From JACPDH01 sp041671505 (GTDB lineage: Bacteria > Acidobacteriota > Thermoanaerobaculia > Gp7-AA8), in assembly GCA_041671505.1 (NCBI GenBank), contig JBAZBK010000006.1, positions 1 through 64,000 of the forward strand: a DNA stretch of 64,000 nucleotides, given 5' to 3'. Both the position numbers and the translations under genes were made by a program. Under the pieces are notes generated by a model. It saw nothing but the letters and a program-made list of their open reading frames with translations. It had not been told where the DNA came from and ran no database searches. Positions 32,451 through 40,559 of the stretch are shown here, in pieces. How positions within the stretch are numbered: position 1 is the stretch's first letter; every line of letters starts with the position of its first letter.

Positions 32451-34186
32451 CAGCGGGACAGAGGCTTCTCGGATACCTGGGACGGTATCGTCGCGATCTC
32501 ACGCTCGGCGCGATATGCGTCATCGGCGCGGCCGTGTTCTCGCTCGCGAAGCCGCTGATCGTGGGGACGGCGGTCGATGTCCTCCGCGGCGAGCTGAGCC
32601 GGAGCTCGATCGTCCGCTTCTCGCTTCTCTACGTGGGCGCCGCGATGGTCCAGGGAGTCTTTCTCTATCTTCATCGCTGGATCGTCATCGGCGCGTCGCG
32701 CAAGATCGAGTACGACATGCGGGGTGAGTTCTATGATCACCTGCAGGCGCTTCCCGCCACCTTCTACCAGCAGAACAAGACGGGTGACCTGATGTCGCGC
32801 GCGACGAACGACCTCTCGTCGGTGCGGATGCTCGTCGGGCCAGCGGTGATGCACGCCTTCTCGTCCGTCCTCGTCGTCGCCGGCGCGTTCGTGATGATGG
32901 CGCGCATCGACCTGAAGCTGGCGCTGATCTCGCTGCTCGCGGTTCCCGCCGTCGCCGGTGCGGTGAAATTCTTCGGCGAGCGGATTCACGAGCGCTTCCG
33001 CGACGTGCAGGACTACTTCGGCGAGATCAGCTCCAAGGTGCAGGAGAACGTCGCGGGAGTCCGCGTCGTCCGTGCCTTCACGCGCGAGACGAACGAGCAG
33101 CGCGTGTTCGCCGAGATGAACGAGGAGTACGTCGAGAGGAACCGGAAGCTCATCCTCCTGACGGCGACGTTCTATCCGCTCCTCCATTCGATGATCGGCG
33201 TGATGTTCGTCGTAATCTTCTACCTCGGTTCCCGGCGGATCCTCTCGGGAGTGATGACGGTGGGCGAGTTCGTGTCGTTCACGCTATACCTCGGCAGGCT
33301 CGCCTGGCCGCTCATCGCGCTCGGATGGGTCATCAACCTCTTCCAGCGCGGCATGGCGTCGATGAAGCGGATTCACGAGATCCTCGAGGCGAAGCCGTCG
33401 ATCGAGACGACGGGCGCCGCATTCGCGGGGGAGACGCTCGCGGCGGAGCTCGAGTTCCGTGGCCTGAATTTCTCCTATGGTGACGTGAAGGTTCTCCACG
33501 ACATCGATCTGACCATCCGGGAAGGCGACACGCTCGGAATCGTGGGACGGACCGGGAGCGGTAAGTCGACGCTGCTCTCGCTGGTGACGCGCACCTGGGA
33601 GCCGCCGCCGGGCACGGTGTTCGTCGGCGGGGTGCCGGTTGACGCGATCGCGCCGGCAAGGCTGCGGTCGATGATCGGGGTCGTGCCGCAGGAGACGTTC
33701 CTCTTCTCCGACACGATCGCGGAGAACATCCGCGTCGGGCGGAGCGACGCGAGCGACGAGGAGATCGCGTCGGTCGTCGAGCTCGCCGGGCTCGCCGACG
33801 ACGTGAAGGCGATGCCTGACGGCGTGTCCACGGTGATCGGCGAGCGCGGCATTACGCTGTCGGGAGGGCAGAAGCAGCGGACGGCGATCGCGCGCGCGAT
33901 CGTCCGCAACCCCGACATCATGATTCTCGACGACGCGCTGAGCGCGGTCGACACGCACACCGAGGAGCGAATCCTCCGCTCGCTGCGCGAACTTCGTCGC
34001 GGGCGCACGGTCGTCATCGTCGCGCACCGCATCTCGTCGGTGAAGGACGCCGATCAGATCGTCGTGCTCGACGAGGGGCGCATCGTCGAGAGGGGGACGC
34101 ACGAGGCGCTTCTTTCCGCGGGCGGATTCTACGCCGAGCTCTACCGCCGGCAGGCGCTCGAGGAAGAGCTCGAGGAGATCGCCTGA
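32447..34186 (+). CDS. ABC exporter half-transporter A (degenerate Walker B)
   Basis: A 579-residue type IV ABC exporter subunit: six-helix transmembrane domain (about 1-310), then a nucleotide-binding domain with Walker A GRTGSGKST, Q-loop VVPQETFLFSDT, signature LSGGQKQR and H-loop AHRISSV. Walker B ends ILDDALSAVD, so the catalytic Glu is replaced by Asp. With its partner at 34186 it forms an asymmetric heterodimer of the TM287/288, LmrCD or BmrCD kind, in which only one ATP site is fully active. Likely substrates are lipids, drugs or peptides. Coupling to the partner is tight (TGATG overlap). Confidence 0.9.
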   Translation: MTAGQRLLGYLGRYRRDLTLGAICVIGAAVFSLAKPLIVGTAVDVLRGELSRSSIVRFSLLYVGAAMVQGVFLYLHRWIVIGASRKIEYDMRGEFYDHLQALPATFYQQNKTGDLMSRATNDLSSVRMLVGPAVMHAFSSVLVVAGAFVMMARIDLKLALISLLAVPAVAGAVKFFGERIHERFRDVQDYFGEISSKVQENVAGVRVVRAFTRETNEQRVFAEMNEEYVERNRKLILLTATFYPLLHSMIGVMFVVIFYLGSRRILSGVMTVGEFVSFTLYLGRLAWPLIALGWVINLFQRGMASMKRIHEILEAKPSIETTGAAFAGETLAAELEFRGLNFSYGDVKVLHDIDLTIREGDTLGIVGRTGSGKSTLLSLVTRTWEPPPGTVFVGGVPVDAIAPARLRSMIGVVPQETFLFSDTIAENIRVGRSDASDEEIASVVELAGLADDVKAMPDGVSTVIGERGITLSGGQKQRTAIARAIVRNPDIMILDDALSAVDTHTEERILRSLRELRRGRTVVIVAHRISSVKDADQIVVLDEGRIVERGTHEALLSAGGFYAELYRRQALEEELEEIA

Positions 34187-36048
34187 TGAGCGTCGTCGAG
34201 CGATTCGAGGACGAGGGAACGAAGAAGCTCGATCCGCGGCTGACGCTGCGGCTCTTCGGGTACCTGCGCCCGTACCGCATGCGAGCCTCGATCGCCGTGA
34301 TGCTCGTGATTCTCTCGTCGTTCACCGAGGTCGCCGGCCCGGCGATCGTCGCCATCGCGATCGACCTCTTCGTCGTCCCGCGCGGCGGAGAGATTTCCGG
34401 CGTGTCGAAGAGCGTCGGGGATTGGCTCGCGCGCGCGGGGATGATGCCGGCGGGACCGCTCGAGGGCGTCACCGCGGCGACGCTGCTCTACCTCGCGACG
34501 TTAGGCATCGGCTTCGTCGTCATCTACGTGCAGATGGTCGTGATGAACATGATGGGGCAGCGGATCATGTTCGACATGCGGCGGCAGATCTTCGCCAAGC
34601 TGCAGCGGCTCCAGGTGCAGTACTTCGACAGGAATCCCGTCGGGCGGCTCATCACCCGCGTGACGACCGACGTTGACGCACTGAACGAGATGTTCACGGC
34701 GGGGTTCGTCGCGATCTTCGGCGACATCTTCGTTCTCCTCGGCATCGTCGCGATGCTCTTCTGGCTGAACTGGAAGCTCGCGCTCGTCCTCTTCTCGGTG
34801 ATTCCGTTCCTCCTGATGACCTCGCTCTGGTTCCGCGAGGGGGCGCGAAGGACCTACCGGATGGTGCGCGCGCGAATCGCGGCGATCAACGCCTTCCTCC
34901 AGGAGCACATATCGGGAATCGCGATCGTCCAGCTCTTCAACCGGCAGCAGCGCGAGGCCGCGAAGTTCGAGGATCTCAACGCGAAGCACCGCGACGCGAA
35001 CATTGAGTCGATTTACTACTACTCGGTCTTCTACCCGGTCATCGAGCTGATCCAGTCGATCGGCATCGCGCTGATCGTCTGGTACGGCGGCGGGAGCGTG
35101 GTGGCGGGTGTGCTGAGCATCGGCGCCCTCATCGCCTTCTTCCAGTACGCGCAGCGCTTCTACGAGCCGATCTCCGACCTGTCGGAGAAGTACAACATCC
35201 TGCAGAGCGCGATGGCCGCGAGCGAGAGGATCTTCAAGCTGCTCGACACGCCGGTCGAGATCGGGGATCCCGCGGATTCGGTCGAGCTCGGCGAGTTCAG
35301 GGACATCGAGTTCCGGAACGTCTGGTTCGCCTACAACGGCGAGGAGTGGGTGTTGCGCGACGTGTCGTTCGTGGTGAGGGGCGGCGAGCGTCTGGCGCTC
35401 GTCGGCCACACCGGCGCAGGGAAGACGACGGTCACGAGCCTGCTGCTTCGCTTCTACGAGGCGCAGCGCGGGGAGATCCTCGTGAACGGGATCGAGATCC
35501 GGAAGTACAGGCTCGCCGATCTGCGGAGGCTGTTCGCGGTCGTGCAGCAGGACGTCTTTCTCTTTTCCGGCACGGTCGCCGAGAACGTGTCGCTCGGCGA
35601 CGCGGAGATCTCGCGCCAGGAGATCGAGGACGCCGTTACGCGCGTGCGTGCGGCGCGCTTCGTCGAGAGGCTTCCGGAGCGCTACGACGCGCCGGTTAGG
35701 GAACGGGGGGCGGGATTCTCCGTCGGGGAGAAGCAGCTCCTGTCGTTTGCGCGCGCCCTCGCCTTCGACCCTCCCGTACTCGTGCTGGACGAAGCGACGT
35801 CGTCGATCGACAGCGAGACGGAGCGGCTCATCCAGGAGGCGATCGAAGTACTGATGGAGGGGCGGACGACGATTGCGATCGCGCACCGCCTCTCGACGAT
35901 CCGCTCCGCCGATCAGATCCTCGTCTTCCACCACGGGGAGATCCGCGAGCGCGGAACGCACGACGAGCTGCTCCGCATCGACGGAATTTACCGGCGACTC
36001 TACGAACTTCAATATCAGGAGGATCGAGGCGCGGCCGCCACGCTGTAA
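34186..36048 (+). CDS. ABC exporter half-transporter B (catalytic Walker B, degenerate signature)
   Basis: A 620-residue ABC exporter subunit, with a transmembrane domain at about 20-345 containing an extended extracytoplasmic region between helices 1 and 2. The NBD has Walker A GHTGAGKTT, Q-loop VVQQDVFLFSGT, Walker B VLDEATSSID with the catalytic Glu present, and H-loop AHRLSTI. The ABC signature is FSVGEKQL rather than LSGGQ. Paired with subunit A, the complete site is built from this Walker A/B and the LSGGQ of A, and the second site is degenerate. This complementarity is strong evidence that the two form one heterodimer. Confidence 0.9.
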   Translation: MSVVERFEDEGTKKLDPRLTLRLFGYLRPYRMRASIAVMLVILSSFTEVAGPAIVAIAIDLFVVPRGGEISGVSKSVGDWLARAGMMPAGPLEGVTAATLLYLATLGIGFVVIYVQMVVMNMMGQRIMFDMRRQIFAKLQRLQVQYFDRNPVGRLITRVTTDVDALNEMFTAGFVAIFGDIFVLLGIVAMLFWLNWKLALVLFSVIPFLLMTSLWFREGARRTYRMVRARIAAINAFLQEHISGIAIVQLFNRQQREAAKFEDLNAKHRDANIESIYYYSVFYPVIELIQSIGIALIVWYGGGSVVAGVLSIGALIAFFQYAQRFYEPISDLSEKYNILQSAMAASERIFKLLDTPVEIGDPADSVELGEFRDIEFRNVWFAYNGEEWVLRDVSFVVRGGERLALVGHTGAGKTTVTSLLLRFYEAQRGEILVNGIEIRKYRLADLRRLFAVVQQDVFLFSGTVAENVSLGDAEISRQEIEDAVTRVRAARFVERLPERYDAPVRERGAGFSVGEKQLLSFARALAFDPPVLVLDEATSSIDSETERLIQEAIEVLMEGRTTIAIAHRLSTIRSADQILVFHHGEIRERGTHDELLRIDGIYRRLYELQYQEDRGAAATL

Positions 36049-36107
36049 TTGGACGCCTGCTATACTCAAGCATGGGAATGACAAGCAACGGGAGGGTGGG
36101 AAGGGGT

Positions 36108-36335
36108 ATGAAAATCACGCTGTATTCGACGACGAAGGCTGAGAGCCAGTCGATCGCGCGCTTCTTCACGAGCCACAATCTGACGTACGAATTCGTCGGC
36201 ACCGACAAGGTGAAGGCGGTGAAGTCGCACCTGTTCAAGCTTGGCGAGATGCCGGTCGTCGAGGTCGACGGTGAGGCATTCGTCAACCCGAACGACGACG
36301 CGCTGCGCTACATCCTCAACATCGACGAGGAGTAG
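36108..36335 (+). CDS. Glutaredoxin-fold protein lacking active-site cysteines
   Basis: A 75-residue protein with the glutaredoxin layout: strand KITLYSTT, helix, then the cis-proline segment GEMPVVEVDGEAFVNPNDDAL that in glutaredoxins reads VPxVxxDGxxxxGxxEL. The position of the CxxC motif is taken by KAES, so there is no redox-active Cys anywhere. The ATG at 36108 is preceded by GGAAGGGG; an upstream in-frame ATG (36072) lacks one. The protein may serve as a binding or adaptor module. It follows the ABC exporter by 60 bases on the same strand. Confidence 0.75.
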   Translation: MKITLYSTTKAESQSIARFFTSHNLTYEFVGTDKVKAVKSHLFKLGEMPVVEVDGEAFVNPNDDALRYILNIDEE

Positions 36336-36585
36336 GCTCGCCGCTTCGCGGCGGAATTGGTCCGCAGGGAATTGAGAATTCAGAATTGAGAGATCGCCAT
36401 GATCTCTCGATTCTCGAGGCGGGTTCCTCTCGCACTCTCTGAGTCTTTCCGAACCAATCTAGTCGGTCCGCCCTCCCGGATCTCCGCGAGACCTCTCCTC
36501 TCTCTCCGTCTCGCTTCGCCCTGCCATCTGCCCTCTCTCAATTCACAATTCTGAATTCTCAATTCGTCCACGCCGCCGCCTTCGA
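36336..36585. repeat. GAATTGAGAATTC inverted repeat pair between convergent genes
   Basis: GAATTGAGAATTCAGAATTG (from about 36369) has its reverse complement CAATTCTGAATTCTCAATTC near 36546-36565. The pair encloses about 150 bases without coding signal. The right arm ends about 20 bases from the ComM stop codon. A further copy of the unit occurs at 63286-63308. Confidence 0.8.
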
Positions 36586-38127
36586 TCAGGAACTCCTGAA
36601 ATAGGCGCGGTCGAGTGCCCGGTACTGGATCGCCTCGGAGATGTGCGCGGGCTCGATCCGCTCCGACGCCGCGAGATCGGCGATCGTTCGCGCCACCTTG
36701 AGGACGCGGTCGTAGGCGCGCGCGGAGAGACCGAGACGCTCGATCGCTTCGTCGAGCCGTTTCGTGCATTCGGCATCGAGCTCGCAGAATCGGCGGATGT
36801 GCCGCGTCGACATCGCACCGTTTGACCCGATTGCATGCCGGGTGTATCGCGTGCGCTGCCGCGTGCGCGCTGCCTCCACGCGGTCGCGTATCGCGGCCGA
36901 CGGCTCCGAGGCCGCCGTCGATGCGATCTCCTGTGGCCCGAGCGCCGGCACCTCGATCTGTATGTCGATGCGGTCGAGGAGCGGACCCGAGATCTTCGCG
37001 AGATAGCGGCTGATCTGAAACTCGCCGCAGTCGCACTGGTGGCGAGTGTCGTTGAAGAAGCCGCAGGGGCAGGGGTTGAGCGCCGCGGCGAGAGTGAACC
37101 GCGCGGGAAACGAGAGGCTTCGCAACGCCCGTGAGATCGTGACCTGCCCGTCCTCCAACGGCTGGCGCATCACCTCGAGCACGTCGCGGCGGAACTCCGA
37201 GAGCTCGTCGAGGAAGAGCACGCCGTTGTGCGCGAGGCTGACTTCGCCGGGCCGAGGCGTACTTCCTCCTCCCACGAGCCCTGCGTTCGAGATCGTATGG
37301 TGCGGCGCGCGGAACGGTCGTTCGCGAATGAGGCCGAAACCGGGGCGGAGGAGCCCGGCCACGGAGTGAATCTTCGTCGTCTCGATCGACTCGTCGAGCG
37401 AGAGTCCGGGGAGGATCGTCGGCATCCTGCGGGCGAGCATCGTCTTGCCCGATCCCGGCGGCCCGATCATGAGGATGTTGTGTCCGCCCGACGCGGCGAC
37501 TTCGAGAGCGCGCTTGGCGTATGCCTGTCCGCGAACGTCGGCGTAATCGGCGGCGTCAGTCGCGCGAGTCGTGTCGTCGGGCTCGCCCGGCGTGGCCGGA
37601 TCGATCGGGGACTCTCCGCGCAGATGGTCGAGAAGGGCAGGGAGGCTCGGAACGCCGACGACCTGCACGCCGCGCACGGCTGCAGCCTCCGCAGCGTTTC
37701 CCAATGGCACGAGCAGCTCGCGAACGTCGCGATCCCGGCTCGTCGACGACGCGATGGACAGGGCGCCGCGTACCGGAGCGACCGCGCCGTCGAGGGAAAG
37801 CTCGCCGACGAAGACGCGTCCCTGAACCTCGCGATCGCTCAGGACGTCGCAGGCGCGAAGAATGCCGATGGCGATGGGGAGGTCGAGTCCCGATCCTTCC
37901 TTCCTGACGTCGGCAGGCGAAAGATTGATCGTGACGTACTTGTGAGGCCAGGTGAAGCCGCAGTTGGCGAGCGCCGAGCGAACGCGCGAATAGGCTTCAC
38001 GGACCGCCGTGTCAGGCAGCCCGACCATGTTGAAGCCGGGGAGTTTCGCGCCTGCGGCGTGAACCTCCACGACGATACGTACTGCATCAATGCCGAGGGT
38101 CGCTGCACTCCAGACCTTGGAAAGCAT
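36586..38127 (-). CDS. comM: ComM/YifB family Mg-chelatase-like AAA+ ATPase
   Basis: A 513-residue protein with an N-terminal Lon-S5-like domain (1-170), then the Mg-chelatase-type AAA+ domain: Walker A GPPGSGKTML (about 221-230), Walker B GVLFLDELSEF, RPFRAPHHTISNAGLVGGG, and the Cys-rich NPCPCGFF...CDCG insert, ending in the C-terminal helical domain (LSARAYDRVLKVARTIADL). In Gram-negatives ComM is a branch-migration helicase needed for natural transformation. Full length and all motifs are intact. The ATG at 38127 gives the canonical MLSKVWSAAT-like start. Confidence 0.93.
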   Translation of the reverse strand: MLSKVWSAATLGIDAVRIVVEVHAAGAKLPGFNMVGLPDTAVREAYSRVRSALANCGFTWPHKYVTINLSPADVRKEGSGLDLPIAIGILRACDVLSDREVQGRVFVGELSLDGAVAPVRGALSIASSTSRDRDVRELLVPLGNAAEAAAVRGVQVVGVPSLPALLDHLRGESPIDPATPGEPDDTTRATDAADYADVRGQAYAKRALEVAASGGHNILMIGPPGSGKTMLARRMPTILPGLSLDESIETTKIHSVAGLLRPGFGLIRERPFRAPHHTISNAGLVGGGSTPRPGEVSLAHNGVLFLDELSEFRRDVLEVMRQPLEDGQVTISRALRSLSFPARFTLAAALNPCPCGFFNDTRHQCDCGEFQISRYLAKISGPLLDRIDIQIEVPALGPQEIASTAASEPSAAIRDRVEAARTRQRTRYTRHAIGSNGAMSTRHIRRFCELDAECTKRLDEAIERLGLSARAYDRVLKVARTIADLAASERIEPAHISEAIQYRALDRAYFRSS

Positions 38128-38643
38128 GGCTTGTGCGACCCGCGCAAGTCCCGGGCCGAGGGTACCTCGGCTCTGATTCGAACCGCAAGAAGCAACGATG
38201 GTCGAGCTGTGGGAATGCGCGACGATGTCCGGACGGCGCGAGGCCCCTTCTCCCGCGCCGAGCCTTTCGGAGTGTGTTCATCGGTTGAACACGACTGCTC
38301 TGCACGCTGCCCTGCACTCGCTCAATCGGGGCGCTTTGCCAGTGAAAGGGGAGGCCTGGAGGCCTGCGGGGTCAGGTTTTCGGGCCGGAGGGTCAGGTTT
38401 TCGGTTTGTTATGGCTGTTGAGGATTGGCAAGTCTTTGATTTAATGGAGTTTACGGACAATTTTATATGTCCATGGAATTTCACGCTTGATGCGTGTGTA
38501 GAAAATAGTCTGTATCCCGCGCCGAAATCGGCGGGAAATGAATCCGAAAATGTTGACAAAATGCCCTTAGGATTTATGATGACTGTACCAGCCGATTTCA
38601 ACGGCGATTTCAACGGTAAACGTGATGGGTGAGGAGATGGGAA
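38128..38643. other. 516-base gap with an AT-rich, compositionally foreign patch
   Basis: From about 38400 to 38625 base composition falls sharply (runs such as TTTGATTTAATGG and TTTTATATG), unlike any other stretch here. Direct repeats flank or lie within it: GGTCAGGTTTTCGG twice (about 38370 and 38391) and GATTTCAACGG twice (about 38595 and 38607). Open frames exist on both strands (plus 38198-38632, minus 38278-38613), but neither has a convincing start or recognisable motif and I call neither. It may be a degraded insertion or an AT-rich promoter zone for the gene at 38644. Confidence 0.6.
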
Positions 38644-39024
38644 ATGCCGTTTGAAAAGTGGGAACCCAAACCTGATTACGAGCGCGTGCCGGCGTCTGCG
38701 ACGATCGTGCAGTCGCGATTAATTCGCCTGCCTGTTCCGGTCGCCGACATGCTCCGGCTCCGTGGCAAGGCGAATGCGCACCTCTTCTACGATCGCAAGC
38801 GCAAGGTGATCGGGATCAAGGCGATCGACCGGAAGGAGGAGGGCGCGGCGAAGATCCGACAGTCGTCGAAGTCGACTTCGATCCACGTCCCCAGCTTCTT
38901 CCGGCACTACCAGATCGACGTTCCCGGCATCAAGCGGTTCCACTGCTGGTATGACGAGCGCGAACGGATGGCGATGATCGACATCTCCAGGCCGTCGCCG
39001 CGCGGGCGTCCCGCCGGTACCTGA
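38644..39024 (+). CDS. Small conserved-type protein with AbrB-like beta pattern, unknown function
   Basis: A 126-residue protein. Alternating beta-like segments (SRLIRLPVPVADMLRL, AHLFYDRKRKVIGIKAI, KSTSIHVPSFFRHYQID, RMAMIDIS) resemble a family of small uncharacterised proteins built as 'xxLFYDxxxxxIGIKP ... ISxxxFLxxYGID', here in a basic variant. No Cys and no signal are present. The start is the ATG at 38644 with GAGGAG eight bases before; a GTG at 38629 is an alternative. It is followed by a classical T-rich terminator, so it is transcribed alone. The AT-rich stretch upstream suggests acquired DNA. The function is not known. Confidence 0.65.
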   Translation: MPFEKWEPKPDYERVPASATIVQSRLIRLPVPVADMLRLRGKANAHLFYDRKRKVIGIKAIDRKEEGAAKIRQSSKSTSIHVPSFFRHYQIDVPGIKRFHCWYDERERMAMIDISRPSPRGRPAGT

Positions 39025-39045
39025 CACGACTCCCAGGAGTCGACC

Positions 39046-39080
39046 ATGACGAACGGTGCGAGCCGTTCGTCATTTTTTTT
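39046..39080 (+). terminator. Intrinsic terminator of the 38644 gene
   Basis: An 11-bp stem (ATGACGAACGG / CCGTTCGTCAT) with a six-base loop is followed by a run of T residues to 39080. This is the best Rho-independent terminator in the window. Confidence 0.9.
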
Positions 39081-39094
39081 CGTCCACAAAATAA

Positions 39095-39120
39095 CGAGGC
39101 GGGCCGTTAGGCCCGCCTCG
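39095..39120 (-). terminator. Hairpin terminator of the GDSL hydrolase gene
   Basis: An 11-bp perfect stem (CGAGGCGGGCC / GGCCCGCCTCG) with loop GTTA is followed in minus-strand direction by TTATTTTGTGG. It lies 22 bases beyond the stop of the convergent GDSL gene. Confidence 0.8.
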
Positions 39121-39141
39121 TCTCGGTTCAATGTGAACCGG

Positions 39142-40533
39142 TCAGTCCATCGTTTTGTCGGAGACCGGGAGGTTCTGCCGTGCGCCGGTGATCTGGAAGA
39201 GACCGTCGGTCGCTTCGCGCGTGAAGATGAACTGCGTGTCGGGAAGGAGCTCCTCGCCTGTGAAGGCTCGCTTCGCGCTCTTCCCGTTGTTCTGATAGTA
39301 GCGAGTGATCGAGGCGAAGGGGATCTTCGTTGCGTAGTGCTGGTTGATCAGGCGGATGAACTCGTTCGCGATCAGCGTGTAGCCGATGTCGCTCGGGTGG
39401 AAGCCGTCGTAGCTGAACATTCCACCAGTGAGGAACGAGGCGCTGATCGTGATTTGGCCGAAGTGGACTCCCGACTTGACGCGCTCGAAGTAGCTGTTGA
39501 GGTCGACCACGGGGATTCCGAGCCTGGCGCCCGTCGCGATGATCACGGCGTTCATGTCGACCTTCGCCTTGTCGATGATCGCGAGCTCGGCGGGGGTGAG
39601 GACGACGCCGTCAGGAAGCGGCTTGCCGGCGTTCGGAAGCGTCGGGAATGCAGGAGCGTACGGCGGCGGGATGCCGTAGCCCGTGGCCATGAACGACGAC
39701 GCGCTGAGGGTCACGAGGCTCCCCGGAGGGAGCTGACCGAGCGTACCGCCACCGAGGTCGGCGAACATGTAGATGGGGTTTCCATCGGGGCCGAGAACCG
39801 GCTGGTTCGTCGCGGGGTTTACGATGACCGGGGGAATGGTCGTCGCGAAGGGAACCGACTTTGCGTCGGCGAGGCTTCCGAGCACCATGCCGGCGTTCGG
39901 AGCTCCGGCGACGAGCTTGTCGAGCAGCGCGTTGTATTGCGCGTCGAACTGGTCGATCGGCGTGAGCGAGTTTGGCGTGCCGTCGAGGACGGCACCCAGC
40001 AGATCGTTGCCGCCGATCCAGACCGAGATGAACGTCGGATGCTGCGCGAGCGCCTGGTCTGCCGCGGTGCCGAGACCGCGGAGGATGAACGTTGCAAACG
40101 ATGTCGGCGTGTTGACGGGAGGCTGCGCGCCGGTGAGCGTCATCAGGTGGCCGACGCGGGCGCCCGGGATGCTCAGATTGTTATAGGGACGCGGCAGCGA
40201 CAGATTCGTCGGCACGCCGTTGGTCGAGGCTTTCGGAAGAATCGTCAGCGGTCGGATCGACAGGAGCTGAAGCTCGGGGCCGATTCCGGGCTGGCTGACG
40301 GTCGGCTGCTGGAAGTCATGCGCGCCCGCCTGGGTCGCGAGGATGTTGACGTACCCATTGCGCTGGTGAGCGTCCACCAGCGAGTTGCTCGACACGCCGG
40401 CGCCGTAGCTGTCGCCGAGGGCGACGTACCGGGTGAAGTCGGCCTTGCCGCGAGCGGCCCAGAGCGGGAGGGCCGCCACGAGCGCGAGGGCCAGGACTGC
40501 GGTGATTCGAATTGCCTTCGTCTTGATTCGCAT
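39142..40533 (-). CDS. Secreted SGNH/GDSL hydrolase
   Basis: A 463-residue exported esterase/lipase-like protein. The signal peptide is about 1-27 (ITAVLALALVAALPLWAARG). Block I is YVALGDSYGAGVS with the catalytic Ser, block III is VWIGGNDLLGAV, and the Asp/His pair lies in FSYDGFHPSDIGYTLIANEF. A long insertion (about 230-310), rich in Pro and Gly, sits between blocks III and V, making it larger than the typical 200-350 residues. AAGGAGACG precedes the ATG at 40533. It is 26 bases downstream of the FadL-like gene on the same strand, so lipid uptake and hydrolysis may be linked. Confidence 0.85.
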   Translation of the reverse strand: MRIKTKAIRITAVLALALVAALPLWAARGKADFTRYVALGDSYGAGVSSNSLVDAHQRNGYVNILATQAGAHDFQQPTVSQPGIGPELQLLSIRPLTILPKASTNGVPTNLSLPRPYNNLSIPGARVGHLMTLTGAQPPVNTPTSFATFILRGLGTAADQALAQHPTFISVWIGGNDLLGAVLDGTPNSLTPIDQFDAQYNALLDKLVAGAPNAGMVLGSLADAKSVPFATTIPPVIVNPATNQPVLGPDGNPIYMFADLGGGTLGQLPPGSLVTLSASSFMATGYGIPPPYAPAFPTLPNAGKPLPDGVVLTPAELAIIDKAKVDMNAVIIATGARLGIPVVDLNSYFERVKSGVHFGQITISASFLTGGMFSYDGFHPSDIGYTLIANEFIRLINQHYATKIPFASITRYYQNNGKSAKRAFTGEELLPDTQFIFTREATDGLFQITGARQNLPVSDKTMD

Positions 40534-40559
40534 GGTCGGTTTCGTCTCCTTCTGGGGCG

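Noticed and set aside
38198..38632. A 144-codon plus-strand frame and an overlapping minus-strand frame in the AT-rich island
   Set aside because: Neither has a ribosome site, recognisable motif or consistent codon use; reported only as an unusual region.
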